The translations under genes were made by a program, and so were the position numbers. From Clostridiaceae bacterium (GTDB lineage Bacteria > Bacillota > Clostridia > Lachnospirales > Lachnospiraceae), in the NCBI GenBank assembly GCA_902363735.1, contig CABJBA010000012.1, forward strand, positions 103,906 to 167,905: 64,000 nucleotides of DNA, written 5' to 3'. Positions 9,370-19,290 of the stretch are shown one piece after another; the stretch's first letter is position 1, and every line of letters starts with the position of its first letter. The notes under the pieces were generated by a model. That model did not search any database and was not told the origin of the DNA. It saw only the letters and a list, made by a program, of their open reading frames with translations.

Positions 9370-9379
9370 ATCTGCCTCC

Positions 9380-10300
9380 TTAAACCACATCATCCAGTTT
9401 TCTTGCAAGGTACATGTAAATAGCCGTAATCACACCGATAATAAGCGCCGCCATAATACTGAGTACGGTTGCATAGCCGATCTGAGGTGTTGTCTGTGAA
9501 CCGAATATTAGCTTATATATATAGGTGAACATTACCTCTGACCTGCTGTTTGGACCTCCATTGGTAAGCACCAAAATGGATTCATAGTCCTTTAATGCCG
9601 TAGTAATTGCCAGCATCAAAATCACTTTTAAAACAGGACTGAGCATGGGCAGAGTGATGTAGAAAAAGGACTGTACCCCATTTGCCCCGTCCATTTTACA
9701 GCTTTCATACACTTCCTCAGAAATGCTGGAAAGGCCGGACATGAACAAAATCATATAATTACCAAAACCGCCCCATACCGCTACGATAATAATAGAAAGC
9801 ATAACAATGGAGGCACTTCCCAACCAGTCGATGGGAGAATGGATCATTCCAAGCTTTTGGAGATAAGCATTTAATACCCCGTTATAAACAGCAAAGATAA
9901 AACCGAATATCAGGCTGTAAACCGCAGAGCTAATGACTGTGGGCATAAAATAAATCCCCCGGAAAATTCCGCTTCCCTTAATCTTCTGATTAAGCAAAAC
10001 AGCCAGAAGCAGGGATAATGGTATGATAATTACCAGCTTCAGCACAGCATATTCAAAGGTATGAAGGACACTGCGCCAGAACACGGCATCCTGAAACATT
10101 CTGGTAAAGTTTTTAAATCCTATATAATAAGCGGTAAATCCGTTGTAATCATAAAAAATATATCTGAAAAGCCAGCAGAAAGGATAGATGGATATCACTA
10201 CCAGCAAAAACACTGCCGGAAGCAGCATCAAAGCGGAAGTAAAATCCCCCCTGCTGCCTGCTCGTTTCATTCGTTCCGCAACGCTTAATTTTTCTTTCAT
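9380..10300 (-). CDS. Carbohydrate ABC transporter permease, MalF-like
   Basis: 306 residues. Start placed at ATG 10300 (MKEKLSVAERM), about 8 bases after an AGGTGAT-like site; a GTG at 10312 is an alternative. Six transmembrane helices are evident, beginning with FTSALMLLPAVFLLVVISIY. The EAA motif appears as EVYESCKMDGANGVQSFFYI, with the first Ala of the usual EAA replaced. NGGPNSRSEVM before the last helices is typical of MalF/LacF-type permeases. It forms the inner-membrane channel with the MalG-like partner just downstream and receives substrate from the lipoprotein encoded upstream. Confidence 0.9.
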   Translation of the reverse strand: MKEKLSVAERMKRAGSRGDFTSALMLLPAVFLLVVISIYPFCWLFRYIFYDYNGFTAYYIGFKNFTRMFQDAVFWRSVLHTFEYAVLKLVIIIPLSLLLAVLLNQKIKGSGIFRGIYFMPTVISSAVYSLIFGFIFAVYNGVLNAYLQKLGMIHSPIDWLGSASIVMLSIIIVAVWGGFGNYMILFMSGLSSISEEVYESCKMDGANGVQSFFYITLPMLSPVLKVILMLAITTALKDYESILVLTNGGPNSRSEVMFTYIYKLIFGSQTTPQIGYATVLSIMAALIIGVITAIYMYLARKLDDVV

Positions 10301-10373
10301 AAGCCGTATCACCTTTCTCTAAAACAGGAGCTGCTTTTAGTTTTTCTAAAAACAGCCCCTTTGCTTTCTTCAC

Positions 10374-11813
10374 TTATTTGTCCAAGTACTCAATGGTTCC
10401 TGCATTTGGATGCATCGGGTCAAAGTCCTTAATAACAAGTCTTTTAATCTTGCCCATGCTAACATCATTATCAAGAGCTTCGTTGTACCTCTTGTTTAAA
10501 TCTGCAATGGCATCGTCAGCGCTCACATTGCCTAACATGGCATTCCAAAGCGTTGCCACATAGTCATCGCCCTGGATGGCAACAGCCGGTACTGCCGGAT
10601 ATACACTTTCGTAATCCTGTAATTTAAAATCTGCTAATCTGCCGGTCTTAGAAGAATCAATGACTCCGCTCATATGGCTGGAGATTGGAAGGCAATATCC
10701 TCCCTCTAAGTAGCCCTTTAAGAAATCTTCGCTGGAAAAGAACTTAATGACTTCCCATGCAGCATCCTTGTTCTTAGAAGAAGAAAGCATCATATACCCC
10801 TTCTGAGGCTGAATAGTCAAAGCACCCTTTACTTCTCCGTCAAGAGTCGGCACCGTAGATACTCCCCAGTCAAACTTGGTCACCGGGAACTGGTCTGTAA
10901 ACACACCTGCTTCCTGAGATGCATTGCCCCAAAGAGCAAAGGCTCCTTCTGCAAACTGTGCTCTCATTGCATCTACCCCCTGGGATACGGATCCAGGAAG
11001 GACGCTGTTATCTTTAAATAACTGGTTAGTCTTTTCAATCACTGGTTTATAACCATCAAAATTAAATTCACCTTTTTTATAATCATAACGGTAAATGCCG
11101 CTTGTCTCACTGGTGCCTTCTATCCATCTGATGAAAGGAACACTTGAGGTAAAAGCAATGCCGTAGTTCTTTCCTCCTCCGTTGTCTGTTACTTTCTTAG
11201 CCAGTTCGATAACACCATCCAAGGTATCAGGAAACTCTGTGATGCCTGCTGCTTCCACCAAATCCTTGTTGTACTCCATTCTTACACCGCTTCTCATACC
11301 GGTAGGGATCCAGTATACATTGCCGTTGATCATGTTAATCCCTTCGTATTGAAGCTTACTTGCCTCGGTCACCTTTTCATATTCCGAGTCTGCAATTTTA
11401 TCGTTAATAGGCTCCAGGATTGCAGCATCTGCAAACGTTTTTAAATCGAAGCCGCTCTGACCTGCACTGATACCTGCAATATCAGGTGCCGTGCCGGAGG
11501 AATATGCCATGGAAAGCATATTGGCATAATCGTCTGTTACCACAGTCATCTCAATCTTAATGCCTTTGTCATTGGACTCATTAAACTCACTGATCTTCTG
11601 ATCCACATATTCAGAGTCATGCCGGTCATTGGTCCAGACCTTAATCACGGTTTCACCTGCTGAAGCAGCTTTTGTGCCCTCCTTGGATTCTCCTGCTGCT
11701 CCTGTCTGATTCTGGGCTCCGGTTGTTTCAGCTGCTCCCCCGCCGGAACACCCGGTCAGTGCTGCCGCTGCCAGGACTCCTGCTATCATGAAACTTAAAG
11801 CTCTTTTTTTCAT
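10374..11813 (-). CDS. Extracellular sugar-binding lipoprotein of the ABC importer
   Basis: 479 residues. Start chosen at ATG 11813 (MKKRALSFM) with AAAGGAG six bases upstream. A lipobox ALTGC gives the lipidated Cys22, followed by a Gly/Ala/Thr/Glu-rich linker. The mature part is a family 1 solute-binding protein (IKVWTNDRHDSEYVDQKI, GTAPDIAGISAGQSG, ALTIQPQKGYMMLSSSKNKD). It captures an oligosaccharide outside the membrane and delivers it to the two permeases encoded next. It is the first gene of the transport operon, located just after the YesM-type kinase gene, whose terminator separates the two units. The substrate cannot be read from sequence. Confidence 0.9.
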   Translation of the reverse strand: MKKRALSFMIAGVLAAAALTGCSGGGAAETTGAQNQTGAAGESKEGTKAASAGETVIKVWTNDRHDSEYVDQKISEFNESNDKGIKIEMTVVTDDYANMLSMAYSSGTAPDIAGISAGQSGFDLKTFADAAILEPINDKIADSEYEKVTEASKLQYEGINMINGNVYWIPTGMRSGVRMEYNKDLVEAAGITEFPDTLDGVIELAKKVTDNGGGKNYGIAFTSSVPFIRWIEGTSETSGIYRYDYKKGEFNFDGYKPVIEKTNQLFKDNSVLPGSVSQGVDAMRAQFAEGAFALWGNASQEAGVFTDQFPVTKFDWGVSTVPTLDGEVKGALTIQPQKGYMMLSSSKNKDAAWEVIKFFSSEDFLKGYLEGGYCLPISSHMSGVIDSSKTGRLADFKLQDYESVYPAVPAVAIQGDDYVATLWNAMLGNVSADDAIADLNKRYNEALDNDVSMGKIKRLVIKDFDPMHPNAGTIEYLDK

Positions 11814-11957
11814 AATCTGCTCCTTTCTCATTGTTTCATAATGTATTACTTTGATGATATTATTCTAATGTTTTTCATTTAAATATGACATGGCATTTTT
11901 CATGATTCATGTAACATTTTTTAATATTATACCTTTTCTGGCAGTAAAACATAAAAT

Positions 11958-12005
11958 AAAAAAGGTATTCCGTAAGCCATTAAACAGCATTAGGGACACC
12001 TTTTT
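11958..12005 (-). terminator. Terminator of the two-component system genes
   Basis: AAAAAGGT (about 11959-11966) pairs with ACCTTTTT (11998-12005), with a partly paired interior. Read on the minus strand it ends in a long T-rich tract. It lies just after the kinase stop at 12011. Confidence 0.65.
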
Positions 12006-12010
12006 ATCTC

Positions 12011-13816
12011 TTATTTTTCAGGAATGCGGATCACCACACTGTTTTGAAAGTATGGAATGGTCTGAAAATTCATCTCCGCCTCTCCGTAATATATTTTTAA
12101 TCTGGTGAAAACATTATGAAGCCCAATGTGCTGACCGCCTGCCGGATCTTTATGATAAAGAGAATCATAGGCCTTATCAATATCAATGCCGCAGCCATTA
12201 TCAATGACTTCTATATAAATCCAGCCTTCTTTCCGGTAAAACCGTACATCAATAGAAGGAATACACACCGCCTCCCCCCACCTTTCATCCTGAAAGCCAT
12301 GCTTAATGGAGTTTTCTGCCAGGGGCTGCAAAATTAATTTGAGAATACGGTACTCCATAAGATCTCCCTCTACATAAGACTGAAAGGAAATGGACTTATT
12401 TGTCCTGTGATTCATGATATTGATGTAAGCCTTCACATGAGCAATTTCATTCCTGATCATGATAAGCTCATCTCCATAATTCAGTCCGATACGCATAAAG
12501 GTGCCCAGATTATTGATCATGGAAGAAGCTACCAGAGTGTGGTTGTTCAGTACTTCCAGGTTAATACCTTCCAGTGTATTATAGAGCAGATGCGGATTGA
12601 TCTGTTCTGCCAGAACCTGAATTTCCAGCTGATATTTCTCATGCTCATCTTCTTTGATCTGGCTGATCTGTGACTGAATGGTGCTGTACATGGAATTAAC
12701 TGCTGCATTCAGCTGACCGATTTCATCTTTATATTTTGTTTTATATGGCTCATCATAATGATTTTCCTGAATCTGCCGGATGCTCTCCATAAGCCGCTCC
12801 AGAGGCGAAGTGATGAATTTGGATAAAACAGCGGAAAATGCAACGGAAAATATCAGCCCCGCCCCGCCCATCAGAACAATGAACTGATTCATGGCAGCAA
12901 TCTTTCTGTTTAATGATTCTTTTGATAAAACACTGATCAGCTGAAGGTCCGAAAAGGGAAGCATCTGGGAATAAACCGCATTGTCTGTCAAATCTGCAAT
13001 CTGGCGGATCTGAGTATCCTTATGGTTGCCCCTTACTCCTTTTATAAAGCCCTTGTTTTCAAGTACCATACTCATGGAAAGGGGATTTTTAAGGCTGATG
13101 TTATTCCCCATGGAATTTACCACAAAATAAGAGCGCTCAAAGTAATTGGCATTGGATAAGGACAGCCTGCTTTGGAACTTCTGTAAATTTAACAGAACCA
13201 CCAGCCTGGTAGCCACTTCTTCCCCCTTTGCGGTAATCACCACGTTATCACCGGGAATCAAGGTTGATAAGGGAATTACAATGGGAATCACGTCCTGCTG
13301 CTGTAAAAAAGGGCTCTGGCAGGCAGGAAGCCAGGTGATTTCATCAATGGTTCCGTAATCAGAAAGAAAATCAGAAAGATTTTTTTCCGGCCTTACCCCG
13401 TAAGCATATACCGTATGACAGGTTCCATCCCGGTTGACCATAAAAACCGATTCAATCATACTGTTGCTGCTCAAAAGGTTGATGAGCTGTACCTGGACCC
13501 CTTCCGGATTTAAATAGCTGTTTTCTTCCCGACCGCTTATAACCACTCTTTGTATGGCCGGGGTGGATGCAAAGCTGTTCACATTTGTAATAAGGGTGTC
13601 GTACAAATTATTTAAGGATTCAGAAATAACATTCATGGTATCCTGCATCTGCATTTCCACTTCTTGATAATAAAGTTTGTTAAAATATCCCCGTGTAAAA
13701 ATGCATATAAAAATAGTAAGCATGATATCAATGCTGAACATGCAAATCCTGATTTTGGATGCGATCTTTTTGTCTCCAATAAATTTAAAAACCGTTTCTT
13801 TTAACCGTTTTATCAT
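12011..13816 (-). CDS. YesM-family sensor histidine kinase
   Basis: 601 residues. The first transmembrane helix is at about residues 24-44 and the second near 300-320 (QFIVLMGGAGLIFSVAF), enclosing a large extracellular sensor domain. A HAMP-like segment follows (TSPLERLMESIRQIQENHYD). The His_kinase domain carries the phosphoacceptor in QINPHLLYNTLE (His409). The C-terminal ATPase has the N box LAENSIKHGF and the G box DNGCGID. Kinases of this type sense extracellular sugars or their binding proteins and phosphorylate the AraC-type regulator encoded 15 bp upstream. The adjacency to the ABC importer implies that it controls that operon. GGAAAGG precedes the ATG. Confidence 0.92.
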   Translation of the reverse strand: MIKRLKETVFKFIGDKKIASKIRICMFSIDIMLTIFICIFTRGYFNKLYYQEVEMQMQDTMNVISESLNNLYDTLITNVNSFASTPAIQRVVISGREENSYLNPEGVQVQLINLLSSNSMIESVFMVNRDGTCHTVYAYGVRPEKNLSDFLSDYGTIDEITWLPACQSPFLQQQDVIPIVIPLSTLIPGDNVVITAKGEEVATRLVVLLNLQKFQSRLSLSNANYFERSYFVVNSMGNNISLKNPLSMSMVLENKGFIKGVRGNHKDTQIRQIADLTDNAVYSQMLPFSDLQLISVLSKESLNRKIAAMNQFIVLMGGAGLIFSVAFSAVLSKFITSPLERLMESIRQIQENHYDEPYKTKYKDEIGQLNAAVNSMYSTIQSQISQIKEDEHEKYQLEIQVLAEQINPHLLYNTLEGINLEVLNNHTLVASSMINNLGTFMRIGLNYGDELIMIRNEIAHVKAYINIMNHRTNKSISFQSYVEGDLMEYRILKLILQPLAENSIKHGFQDERWGEAVCIPSIDVRFYRKEGWIYIEVIDNGCGIDIDKAYDSLYHKDPAGGQHIGLHNVFTRLKIYYGEAEMNFQTIPYFQNSVVIRIPEK

Positions 13817-13831
13817 AACTGCCTTTCCAAA

Positions 13832-15421
13832 TCACGGTGCTTTTTCGTTGTTTCTGTTATAATCGGAAGGAGCCACACCTGTATTCTGTTTAAATACCCG
13901 GTAAAAAGAACGATAATCGTCGTAGCCGATTGCAGCGGCTACTTCTGCCACTGGCTTATGCGGCATCCGCTCCATCAGGCCCTTGGCATGATCTATTTTG
14001 ATCCGGATTACATAATCCCTGAAATTGACTCCCGTCTTTAGTTTAAAGTAGCTGGTAAAATAGACATCACTTAAATTGACGTGCCTTGCCACATCCTTGG
14101 CCAAAATCTTTTCTCCCATATGGGTTTTTATATAATATTCTGCAGCCTGAATGATCTGCTTTCCGGAACTGCCCCCTCCTGATTGCTGCTTTCCGGCACA
14201 ATCAATAAGAAAATCCTCCATATAGGATTTTAACTCTTCAAAGGATCGTATGGTATTAACCGGAAAAATAACCTCCGCCTGAGATAATTCTTTTTGGCTG
14301 CCCAGTGCCTTCTGAATATCCGTGATCATATAAATACACATCCCCCGGATATAGTTGGGCGACGGCATTGGCACATAGAGAAGCTGAGAAAAATATTCCC
14401 GGCATAATTCCCGTATTTTCTCAGTCTGGTTGGCAGTGATGGAATATATCAGATTATTATAATCCATCTGATTGGCAGCTGCCGGGGGCGGGGTGGTACA
14501 CAGGATTCTCTCATCAAAAATCTTCTGCTCTGTCTCATAAAAGCTGTAGGACAGGCACATAAGGGCGGTCTTATAGGAGTTGGAGCAGTCCGTAAGCACG
14601 GTTCCTTCCTTACCGATTCCCACAGTTACATCCATGGTTGAATCTCTGTTCACCTGTTTTAAACACCTGGTCGCCAGAAAGCGGTAATTCACCGGCACTG
14701 ATTTCGGCTGCATAGTATGGATAATAGTCAAAAGCTCGCAGGAGCTTGACACCAAAAATTCATATCTGGTTTCCTGGAGTTCTTGGCTCACAATATCCAT
14801 CAGATAATTTATCTGTTGAAATTCCTCCTCCTGTTCCCTGTCATCTTTCCCCTCAATGGAAAAAACCATGACACGGAAGGGACTGTCATTTAATTTAAGT
14901 TCCAGCCGGCCGATTTCATCACGGATCTCTTCGTAAGAATAAAACTCGTTCTTCAGCAGCTTTTTTAAAAACTTCTCTTTGGGCTCTGCTTTAACATTTA
15001 AATAGGAAGAATAAGAATGAATATGGTTGGATTGGAGAATCTTCTCTTTTTGCTGTCTGATTTCCGTTACCAGTTCATCAATTTTAATGGGCTTTAAAAA
15101 ATAATTCTTCGCTCCAAGCTGAATGGCCTTCTGTGCATATTTAAAATCTCCATAACCGCTTAAAATAATGAAATTGGTCTGCATCCTGTCATGTCTGACA
15201 CGTTCCATAAGCTCCAGTCCGTCCATGCCGGGCATACGGATATCAGTAATAACAATGTCCGGATTGCAGGACTTAATAATATCATACGCCTCCCTGCCGT
15301 CTTCTGCGGTGCCCACGATGGTTATGCCAAACTGTTCCCAGGGCACGACTGTAGAAAGCCCGTTGCGGATGGTTGCTTCATCGTCTGCTATCAATAATGT
15401 TATATTCTTATCTGCATCCAT
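13832..15421 (-). CDS. YesN-family response regulator with AraC-type DNA-binding domain
   Basis: 529 residues from ATG 15421 (MDADKNITLLIADDEAT), with GGGGAGG about 10 bases upstream; the longer frame to 15496 has no better site. The receiver domain spans residues 1-125, with acidic pair DD13-14, phosphoacceptor Asp60 in VITDIRMPGMDG and Lys in YFLKPI. The central region (130-420) is the variable YesN linker. The C-terminal 100 residues are two AraC helix-turn-helix units (ILAKDVARHVNLSDVYFTSY and AEVAAAIGYDDYRSFYRVFK). It is co-transcribed with the YesM-type kinase and very probably activates the sugar ABC operon downstream. Confidence 0.92.
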   Translation of the reverse strand: MDADKNITLLIADDEATIRNGLSTVVPWEQFGITIVGTAEDGREAYDIIKSCNPDIVITDIRMPGMDGLELMERVRHDRMQTNFIILSGYGDFKYAQKAIQLGAKNYFLKPIKIDELVTEIRQQKEKILQSNHIHSYSSYLNVKAEPKEKFLKKLLKNEFYSYEEIRDEIGRLELKLNDSPFRVMVFSIEGKDDREQEEEFQQINYLMDIVSQELQETRYEFLVSSSCELLTIIHTMQPKSVPVNYRFLATRCLKQVNRDSTMDVTVGIGKEGTVLTDCSNSYKTALMCLSYSFYETEQKIFDERILCTTPPPAAANQMDYNNLIYSITANQTEKIRELCREYFSQLLYVPMPSPNYIRGMCIYMITDIQKALGSQKELSQAEVIFPVNTIRSFEELKSYMEDFLIDCAGKQQSGGGSSGKQIIQAAEYYIKTHMGEKILAKDVARHVNLSDVYFTSYFKLKTGVNFRDYVIRIKIDHAKGLMERMPHKPVAEVAAAIGYDDYRSFYRVFKQNTGVAPSDYNRNNEKAP

Positions 15422-15691
15422 TATCCCCTGTCCTCCCCAGTACATCCAAATAAATTTCCGTTTTCTCAAACCACAGATCCGCAGGCATAAGCACATGCAA
15501 TGTGCATAAGTACTTCGCAGAAGCTTGCGGTCTTATTCCTTACCATGAAGATCCCGACCGGAGATTTCTTCTGCTCATTCCTCCGGGAAAACGATTGTTT
15601 TTGCTGTTATAATAATCATTTTATCACAGTAAATTTAAATATTCTACCGTTTTGCAGGCAACGCGGCATCTTAAGCCTTTTAACAGTAATT

Positions 15692-15718
15692 TACGTTAAA
15701 GCGTCAAAGTTTAACGTA
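15692..15718. promoter_or_regulatory. Palindromic operator candidate upstream of the aro promoter
   Basis: TACGTTAAA (15692-15700) and TTTAACGTA (15710-15718) are perfect 9-bp inverted arms separated by 9 bases. The palindrome ends 8 bases before the -35 box of the aroF promoter. The position suits an activator or regulator site; the regulator is not known. Confidence 0.5.
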
Positions 15719-15726
15719 TAAAAGCG

Positions 15727-15755
15727 TTGACAAGTAACCAACAATCTATTACAAT
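15727..15755 (+). promoter_or_regulatory. Sigma-A promoter of aroF-tyrA-aroA
   Basis: TTGACA at 15727-15732, a 17-bp spacer, and TACAAT at 15750-15755. It lies 35 bp before the aroF ATG. Confidence 0.8.
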
Positions 15756-15790
15756 GGGGATTAAATATTTGCAAAAGAGAGGAAAAACAT

Positions 15791-16810
15791 ATGATTATTA
15801 TTATGAAACCTAAAGCTTCCAGTGAAGCTGTTAGTAAAATAAAGAACTTAATCGAATCAAACGGCCTTCAGGTCCATCTGTCAGAGGGGACTGAAGTGAC
15901 CATTGTAGGTGTGGTCGGTGACAAGTCAAAGCTGCAGGGCGTAAACATGGAGCTGATGGAAGGTGTTGATAAGATTCTTCCTGTTACGGAAACCTATAAA
16001 CTGGTGAACAAAAAATTCCATCCCGATGATACTGTCATAACCATTGGAAATGCAAAAATAGGTGCCGGGCATTTGACCATGATGGCCGGCCCATGTGCCA
16101 TAGAAAACCACGATATGCTTATAGAAACTGCCTATGCCGTAAAGAAAGCCGGAGCTCAGTTTCTCCGGGGTGGTGCTTACAAGCCAAGGACTTCCCCTTA
16201 CGCATTTCAAGGCCTTGAGGAAGAAGGCTTAAAATTCATGAAGGAAGCCAGGGAAGCTACAGGCCTTAACATTGTATGTGAGGTTACCAGCTTAAAGTCA
16301 CTTGAAACAGCCGTTAAATATGTGGACATGATCCAGATCGGTGCCCGCAACATGCAGAATTTTGAGCTTTTAAAAGAAGCAGGGAAAGCAGGAATCCCTG
16401 TTCTCTTAAAAAGAGGTCTTTCCGCAACCATCGATGAATGGCTCAATTCAGCTGAATACATCGCCTCCGAAGGCAATACCAACATCGTTCTCTGTGAACG
16501 GGGAATCCGCACATACGAAACAGCTACCAGAAACACATTGGACATCAGCGCAGTTCCAGTTATCCGCTCCAAGAGTCATCTTCCAATAATCATCGATCCA
16601 AGCCACGCTACCGGAGTGAGAGCTTACATTGAACCTATTTCCAAGGCTGCCATTGCAGTCGGTGCCGACGGTCTGATTGTGGAAGTCCATCCATGCCCCT
16701 CCTGTGCCTTATCTGACGGTCCTCAGTCCCTGACCTTTGATCAGTTTGAGAACCTGGTGTCAGAATTAAAGCCTTATGCCAAACTTGCCGGGAGAACACT
16801 GAATGAATGA
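15791..16810 (+). CDS. aroF: 3-deoxy-7-phosphoheptulonate (DAHP) synthase, type I-beta
   Basis: 339 residues, matching the Thermotoga-type enzyme. It condenses phosphoenolpyruvate and erythrose 4-phosphate into DAHP, the first committed step of the shikimate pathway. Residues 1-70 form the N-terminal ferredoxin-like/ACT-like regulatory domain; the barrel follows with [44 protein letters not shown] and [11 protein letters not shown]. The metal-binding Cys lies in AGPC. GAGAGG precedes the ATG. It is the first gene of the aro operon and overlaps tyrA by 8 bases. The fused N-terminal domain suggests feedback control by an aromatic amino acid. Confidence 0.95.
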   Translation: MIIIMKPKASSEAVSKIKNLIESNGLQVHLSEGTEVTIVGVVGDKSKLQGVNMELMEGVDKILPVTETYKLVNKKFHPDDTVITIGNAKIGAGHLTMMAGPCAIENHDMLIETAYAVKKAGAQFLRGGAYKPRTSPYAFQGLEEEGLKFMKEAREATGLNIVCEVTSLKSLETAVKYVDMIQIGARNMQNFELLKEAGKAGIPVLLKRGLSATIDEWLNSAEYIASEGNTNIVLCERGIRTYETATRNTLDISAVPVIRSKSHLPIIIDPSHATGVRAYIEPISKAAIAVGADGLIVEVHPCPSCALSDGPQSLTFDQFENLVSELKPYAKLAGRTLNE

Positions 16811-17945
16811 CAAGGTGAATTTGCCCCTAGGGCAAAGAGAAGGCCCCCTGGGCGAGGCAGTCATTGCCTTTATCGGGCTTGGTCTCATTGGAGGTTCCAT
16901 TGCCAGAGGGATCAAGCGGGAAAAGCCGGATACAAAAATCATGGCCTACATGCGGAGCCGTTCCAGACTCTTAAAAGCCCGGGAAGACGGAATTGTGGAT
17001 GTGATTCTGGAGGAAATCGGGGAAGAACTGAGAGAATGCGACATGATCTTTCTCTGTACTCCTGTAGAATATAATGCAAAATATCTTTCTGATATACAGC
17101 CCCTTTTAAAACCAGGTGCCATTATTACAGATGTAGGCAGCACAAAAACCGACATTCATGAGGAAGTCAGCCGCCTTGGTATGGAGGACTGCTTCATAGG
17201 AGGCCATCCTATGGCAGGATCTGAAAAGACCGGATACGAAAACTCCACAGACCATCTGTTGGAGAATGCCTATTACATCATCACCCCTACCTCTGCTTCT
17301 ACAGAAAAACAGGTAGACCGGCTGGTGAGGATTGCTGACATGATCGGTTCACTTCCACTTGTTCTGGATTATGAGAGTCATGATTTTGTCACAGCTGCAA
17401 TCAGCCATCTTCCTCACATCGTAGCTTCCAGCCTTGTCAACCTGGTAAAGGATTCAGACAACGAGCAGGGACTGATGAAGCGTTTGGCAGCAGGAGGCTT
17501 TAAGGATATTACAAGAATTGCCTCATCCTCACCGGAAATGTGGGAACAGATATGCATGACCAACAGCAATCATCTTGCTGTGATTCTGGAGCGGTACATC
17601 GCCTCTTTAAATCAGGTTCTGGCCGAATTAAAACAAAAGGACAACAACTATATTTACCAGCTTTTTGAAACTTCCAGAAATTACCGGGACTCTTTCTCAG
17701 AAAAGGTGGCCGGCTCTATTGCACCAGACTACTCCTTCACTGTGGTTATGGCTGATGAAGTAGGAGCCATCTCCACTCTGTCTGTTATTTTGGCTGCAAA
17801 GGGAATCAGTATTAAAAACATCGGTATCAACCACAACCGGGAACATGGGGAAGGTACTCTGCGGATCGCATTTTACGACAGGGGAACCATGGGCAAAGCA
17901 TGGGAAGTGCTGGAGCGGTATCATTACGATTTAATTTCAAACTAA
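16803..17945 (+). CDS. tyrA: Prephenate dehydrogenase with C-terminal ACT domain
   Basis: 380 residues. It oxidises prephenate to 4-hydroxyphenylpyruvate in tyrosine synthesis. The N-terminal Rossmann motif is FIGLGLIGGSIARGI (about residues 24-38), followed by VGSTKTDIHEEV, GGHPMAGSEKTGYENS and HLPHIVASSL, all typical of TyrA. The C-terminal 75 residues are an ACT domain (FTVVMADEVGAISTLSVIL) that probably binds tyrosine. The start ATG lies within the end of aroF (8-base overlap), indicating translational coupling. The N-terminal ~20 residues (NLPLGQREGPLGE) are an extension beyond the core fold. Confidence 0.93.
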   Translation: MNDKVNLPLGQREGPLGEAVIAFIGLGLIGGSIARGIKREKPDTKIMAYMRSRSRLLKAREDGIVDVILEEIGEELRECDMIFLCTPVEYNAKYLSDIQPLLKPGAIITDVGSTKTDIHEEVSRLGMEDCFIGGHPMAGSEKTGYENSTDHLLENAYYIITPTSASTEKQVDRLVRIADMIGSLPLVLDYESHDFVTAAISHLPHIVASSLVNLVKDSDNEQGLMKRLAAGGFKDITRIASSSPEMWEQICMTNSNHLAVILERYIASLNQVLAELKQKDNNYIYQLFETSRNYRDSFSEKVAGSIAPDYSFTVVMADEVGAISTLSVILAAKGISIKNIGINHNREHGEGTLRIAFYDRGTMGKAWEVLERYHYDLISN

Positions 17946-17957
17946 GAGAGGAACTCT

Positions 17958-19235
17958 ATGAAATTTACAAAATCCTCCCCATTAAAGGGTGAGATAACTA
18001 TACCCGGCGATAAGTCCATCTCCCACCGCAGTGTGATGTTTGGAGCCATTGCAAAGGGAACAACTGAAATCAGCCATTTTCTCCAGGGAGCTGACTGCCT
18101 TTCCACTATCTCCTGTTTTCAGAAAATGGGAATTCAGATTGAGAATCACAACGGCACGGTCATTGTCCAAGGCAAAGGTCTCCGGGGATTAAAAAAACCC
18201 GAAACCATTTTAGACTGCGGAAACAGCGGCACAACTACCCGCCTGATTTCCGGCCTTTTAGCAGCCCAGGACTTTGACGTGACTTTAACCGGTGACGAAT
18301 CCATCCAAAAACGTCCCATGAAACGCATTATGGAGCCATTATCCATGATGGGGGCGAATATAAGGAGTTTAAAAGACAATGGCTGCGCTCCTCTCTCCAT
18401 AACAGGGAAAAAGCTTCATAGCATCCATTACGCCAGCCCAGTGGCCTCAGCCCAGGTAAAGTCCTGCATTCTCTTAGCAGGATTATATTCGGAAGGGGAA
18501 ACGAAAGTAACGGAGCCTTATGTGTCCAGAAACCATTCTGAAATTATGCTGAAATACTTTGGCGCCAACGTGAAAACAGAGGGAACCACAGCATGTATCA
18601 CTCCTGCGCAGGAACTTTACGGAAACAGAGTTGTGGTTCCCGGAGATATCTCTTCTGCGGCTTTCTTTATTGCAGCCGGACTCATGATTCCAGGCTCTGA
18701 AATACTGATAAAGAATGTTGGCATTAACCCCACCCGAGACGGAATTATTCACGTATGCCGGGATATGGGGGCAGATATTACCTTATTAGAAGTGAATGCA
18801 GATTCAGGAGAACCTACTGCCGACATTCTGGTAAAATCCGGTTCTCTTCACGGTATTACCATAGGCGGCGCCATTATTCCAACCCTGATTGACGAGCTTC
18901 CCATGATCGCCGCTATGGCCTGCCTGGCAGAAGGAGAAACAGTAATTAAGGACGCGGCCGAATTAAAGGTAAAGGAATCCAACAGAATTGATATCATGGT
19001 AAGAAACTTATCTGCCATGGGAGCCGATGTTGTGGAGACAGAGGACGGTATGATTATAAGAGGCGGAAAACCGCTTCACGGTTCTGTTATTGACAGCAAG
19101 CTGGACCACCGCATTGCCATGACTTTTGCAGTGACCGGATTATGTGCTGAAGGCGAAACTGAAATCCTGGGAGCGGAATGCGTCAATGTTTCTTATCCGG
19201 AATTTTATGAAGATTTGAAAAAACTAAGTTTATAA
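17958..19235 (+). CDS. aroA: 3-phosphoshikimate 1-carboxyvinyltransferase (EPSP synthase)
   Basis: 425 residues. It transfers the enolpyruvyl group of PEP to shikimate 3-phosphate. Landmarks are ITIPGDKSISHRSVM near residue 12, LDCGNSGTTTRLISG near 90, RPMKRIMEPL, PGDISSAAFFIAAG and KVKESNRID. Both halves of the two-domain inverse alpha/beta barrel are present. It follows tyrA by 12 bp and ends the operon at a terminator. AroB, D, E, K and C are not in the window. Confidence 0.95.
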   Translation: MKFTKSSPLKGEITIPGDKSISHRSVMFGAIAKGTTEISHFLQGADCLSTISCFQKMGIQIENHNGTVIVQGKGLRGLKKPETILDCGNSGTTTRLISGLLAAQDFDVTLTGDESIQKRPMKRIMEPLSMMGANIRSLKDNGCAPLSITGKKLHSIHYASPVASAQVKSCILLAGLYSEGETKVTEPYVSRNHSEIMLKYFGANVKTEGTTACITPAQELYGNRVVVPGDISSAAFFIAAGLMIPGSEILIKNVGINPTRDGIIHVCRDMGADITLLEVNADSGEPTADILVKSGSLHGITIGGAIIPTLIDELPMIAAMACLAEGETVIKDAAELKVKESNRIDIMVRNLSAMGADVVETEDGMIIRGGKPLHGSVIDSKLDHRIAMTFAVTGLCAEGETEILGAECVNVSYPEFYEDLKKLSL

Positions 19236-19242
19236 TAAGGAG

Positions 19243-19290
19243 AGGGTGTCAAAAATGACTTTATGCATTTTATGGCACCCTTTTTATTAT
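19243..19290 (+). terminator. Terminator of the aro operon
   Basis: AGGGTGTCA... (from 19243) pairs with ...TGGCACCCT (to 19281) through an AAAATG/CATTTT extension with one bulge, followed by TTTTTATTAT. It overlaps the end of the convergent kinase-like gene. Confidence 0.85.

Larger units (their letters stand above)
15422..15790. other. Divergent intergenic region: YesN-type leader and aro operon control region
   Basis: 369 bp without a gene. The left part is the presumptive leader of the response-regulator gene, with a weak 6-bp hairpin (15558-15563 with 15581-15586). The right part holds the aro promoter and an upstream palindrome, listed separately. No other convincing element was seen. 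Confidence 0.5.
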
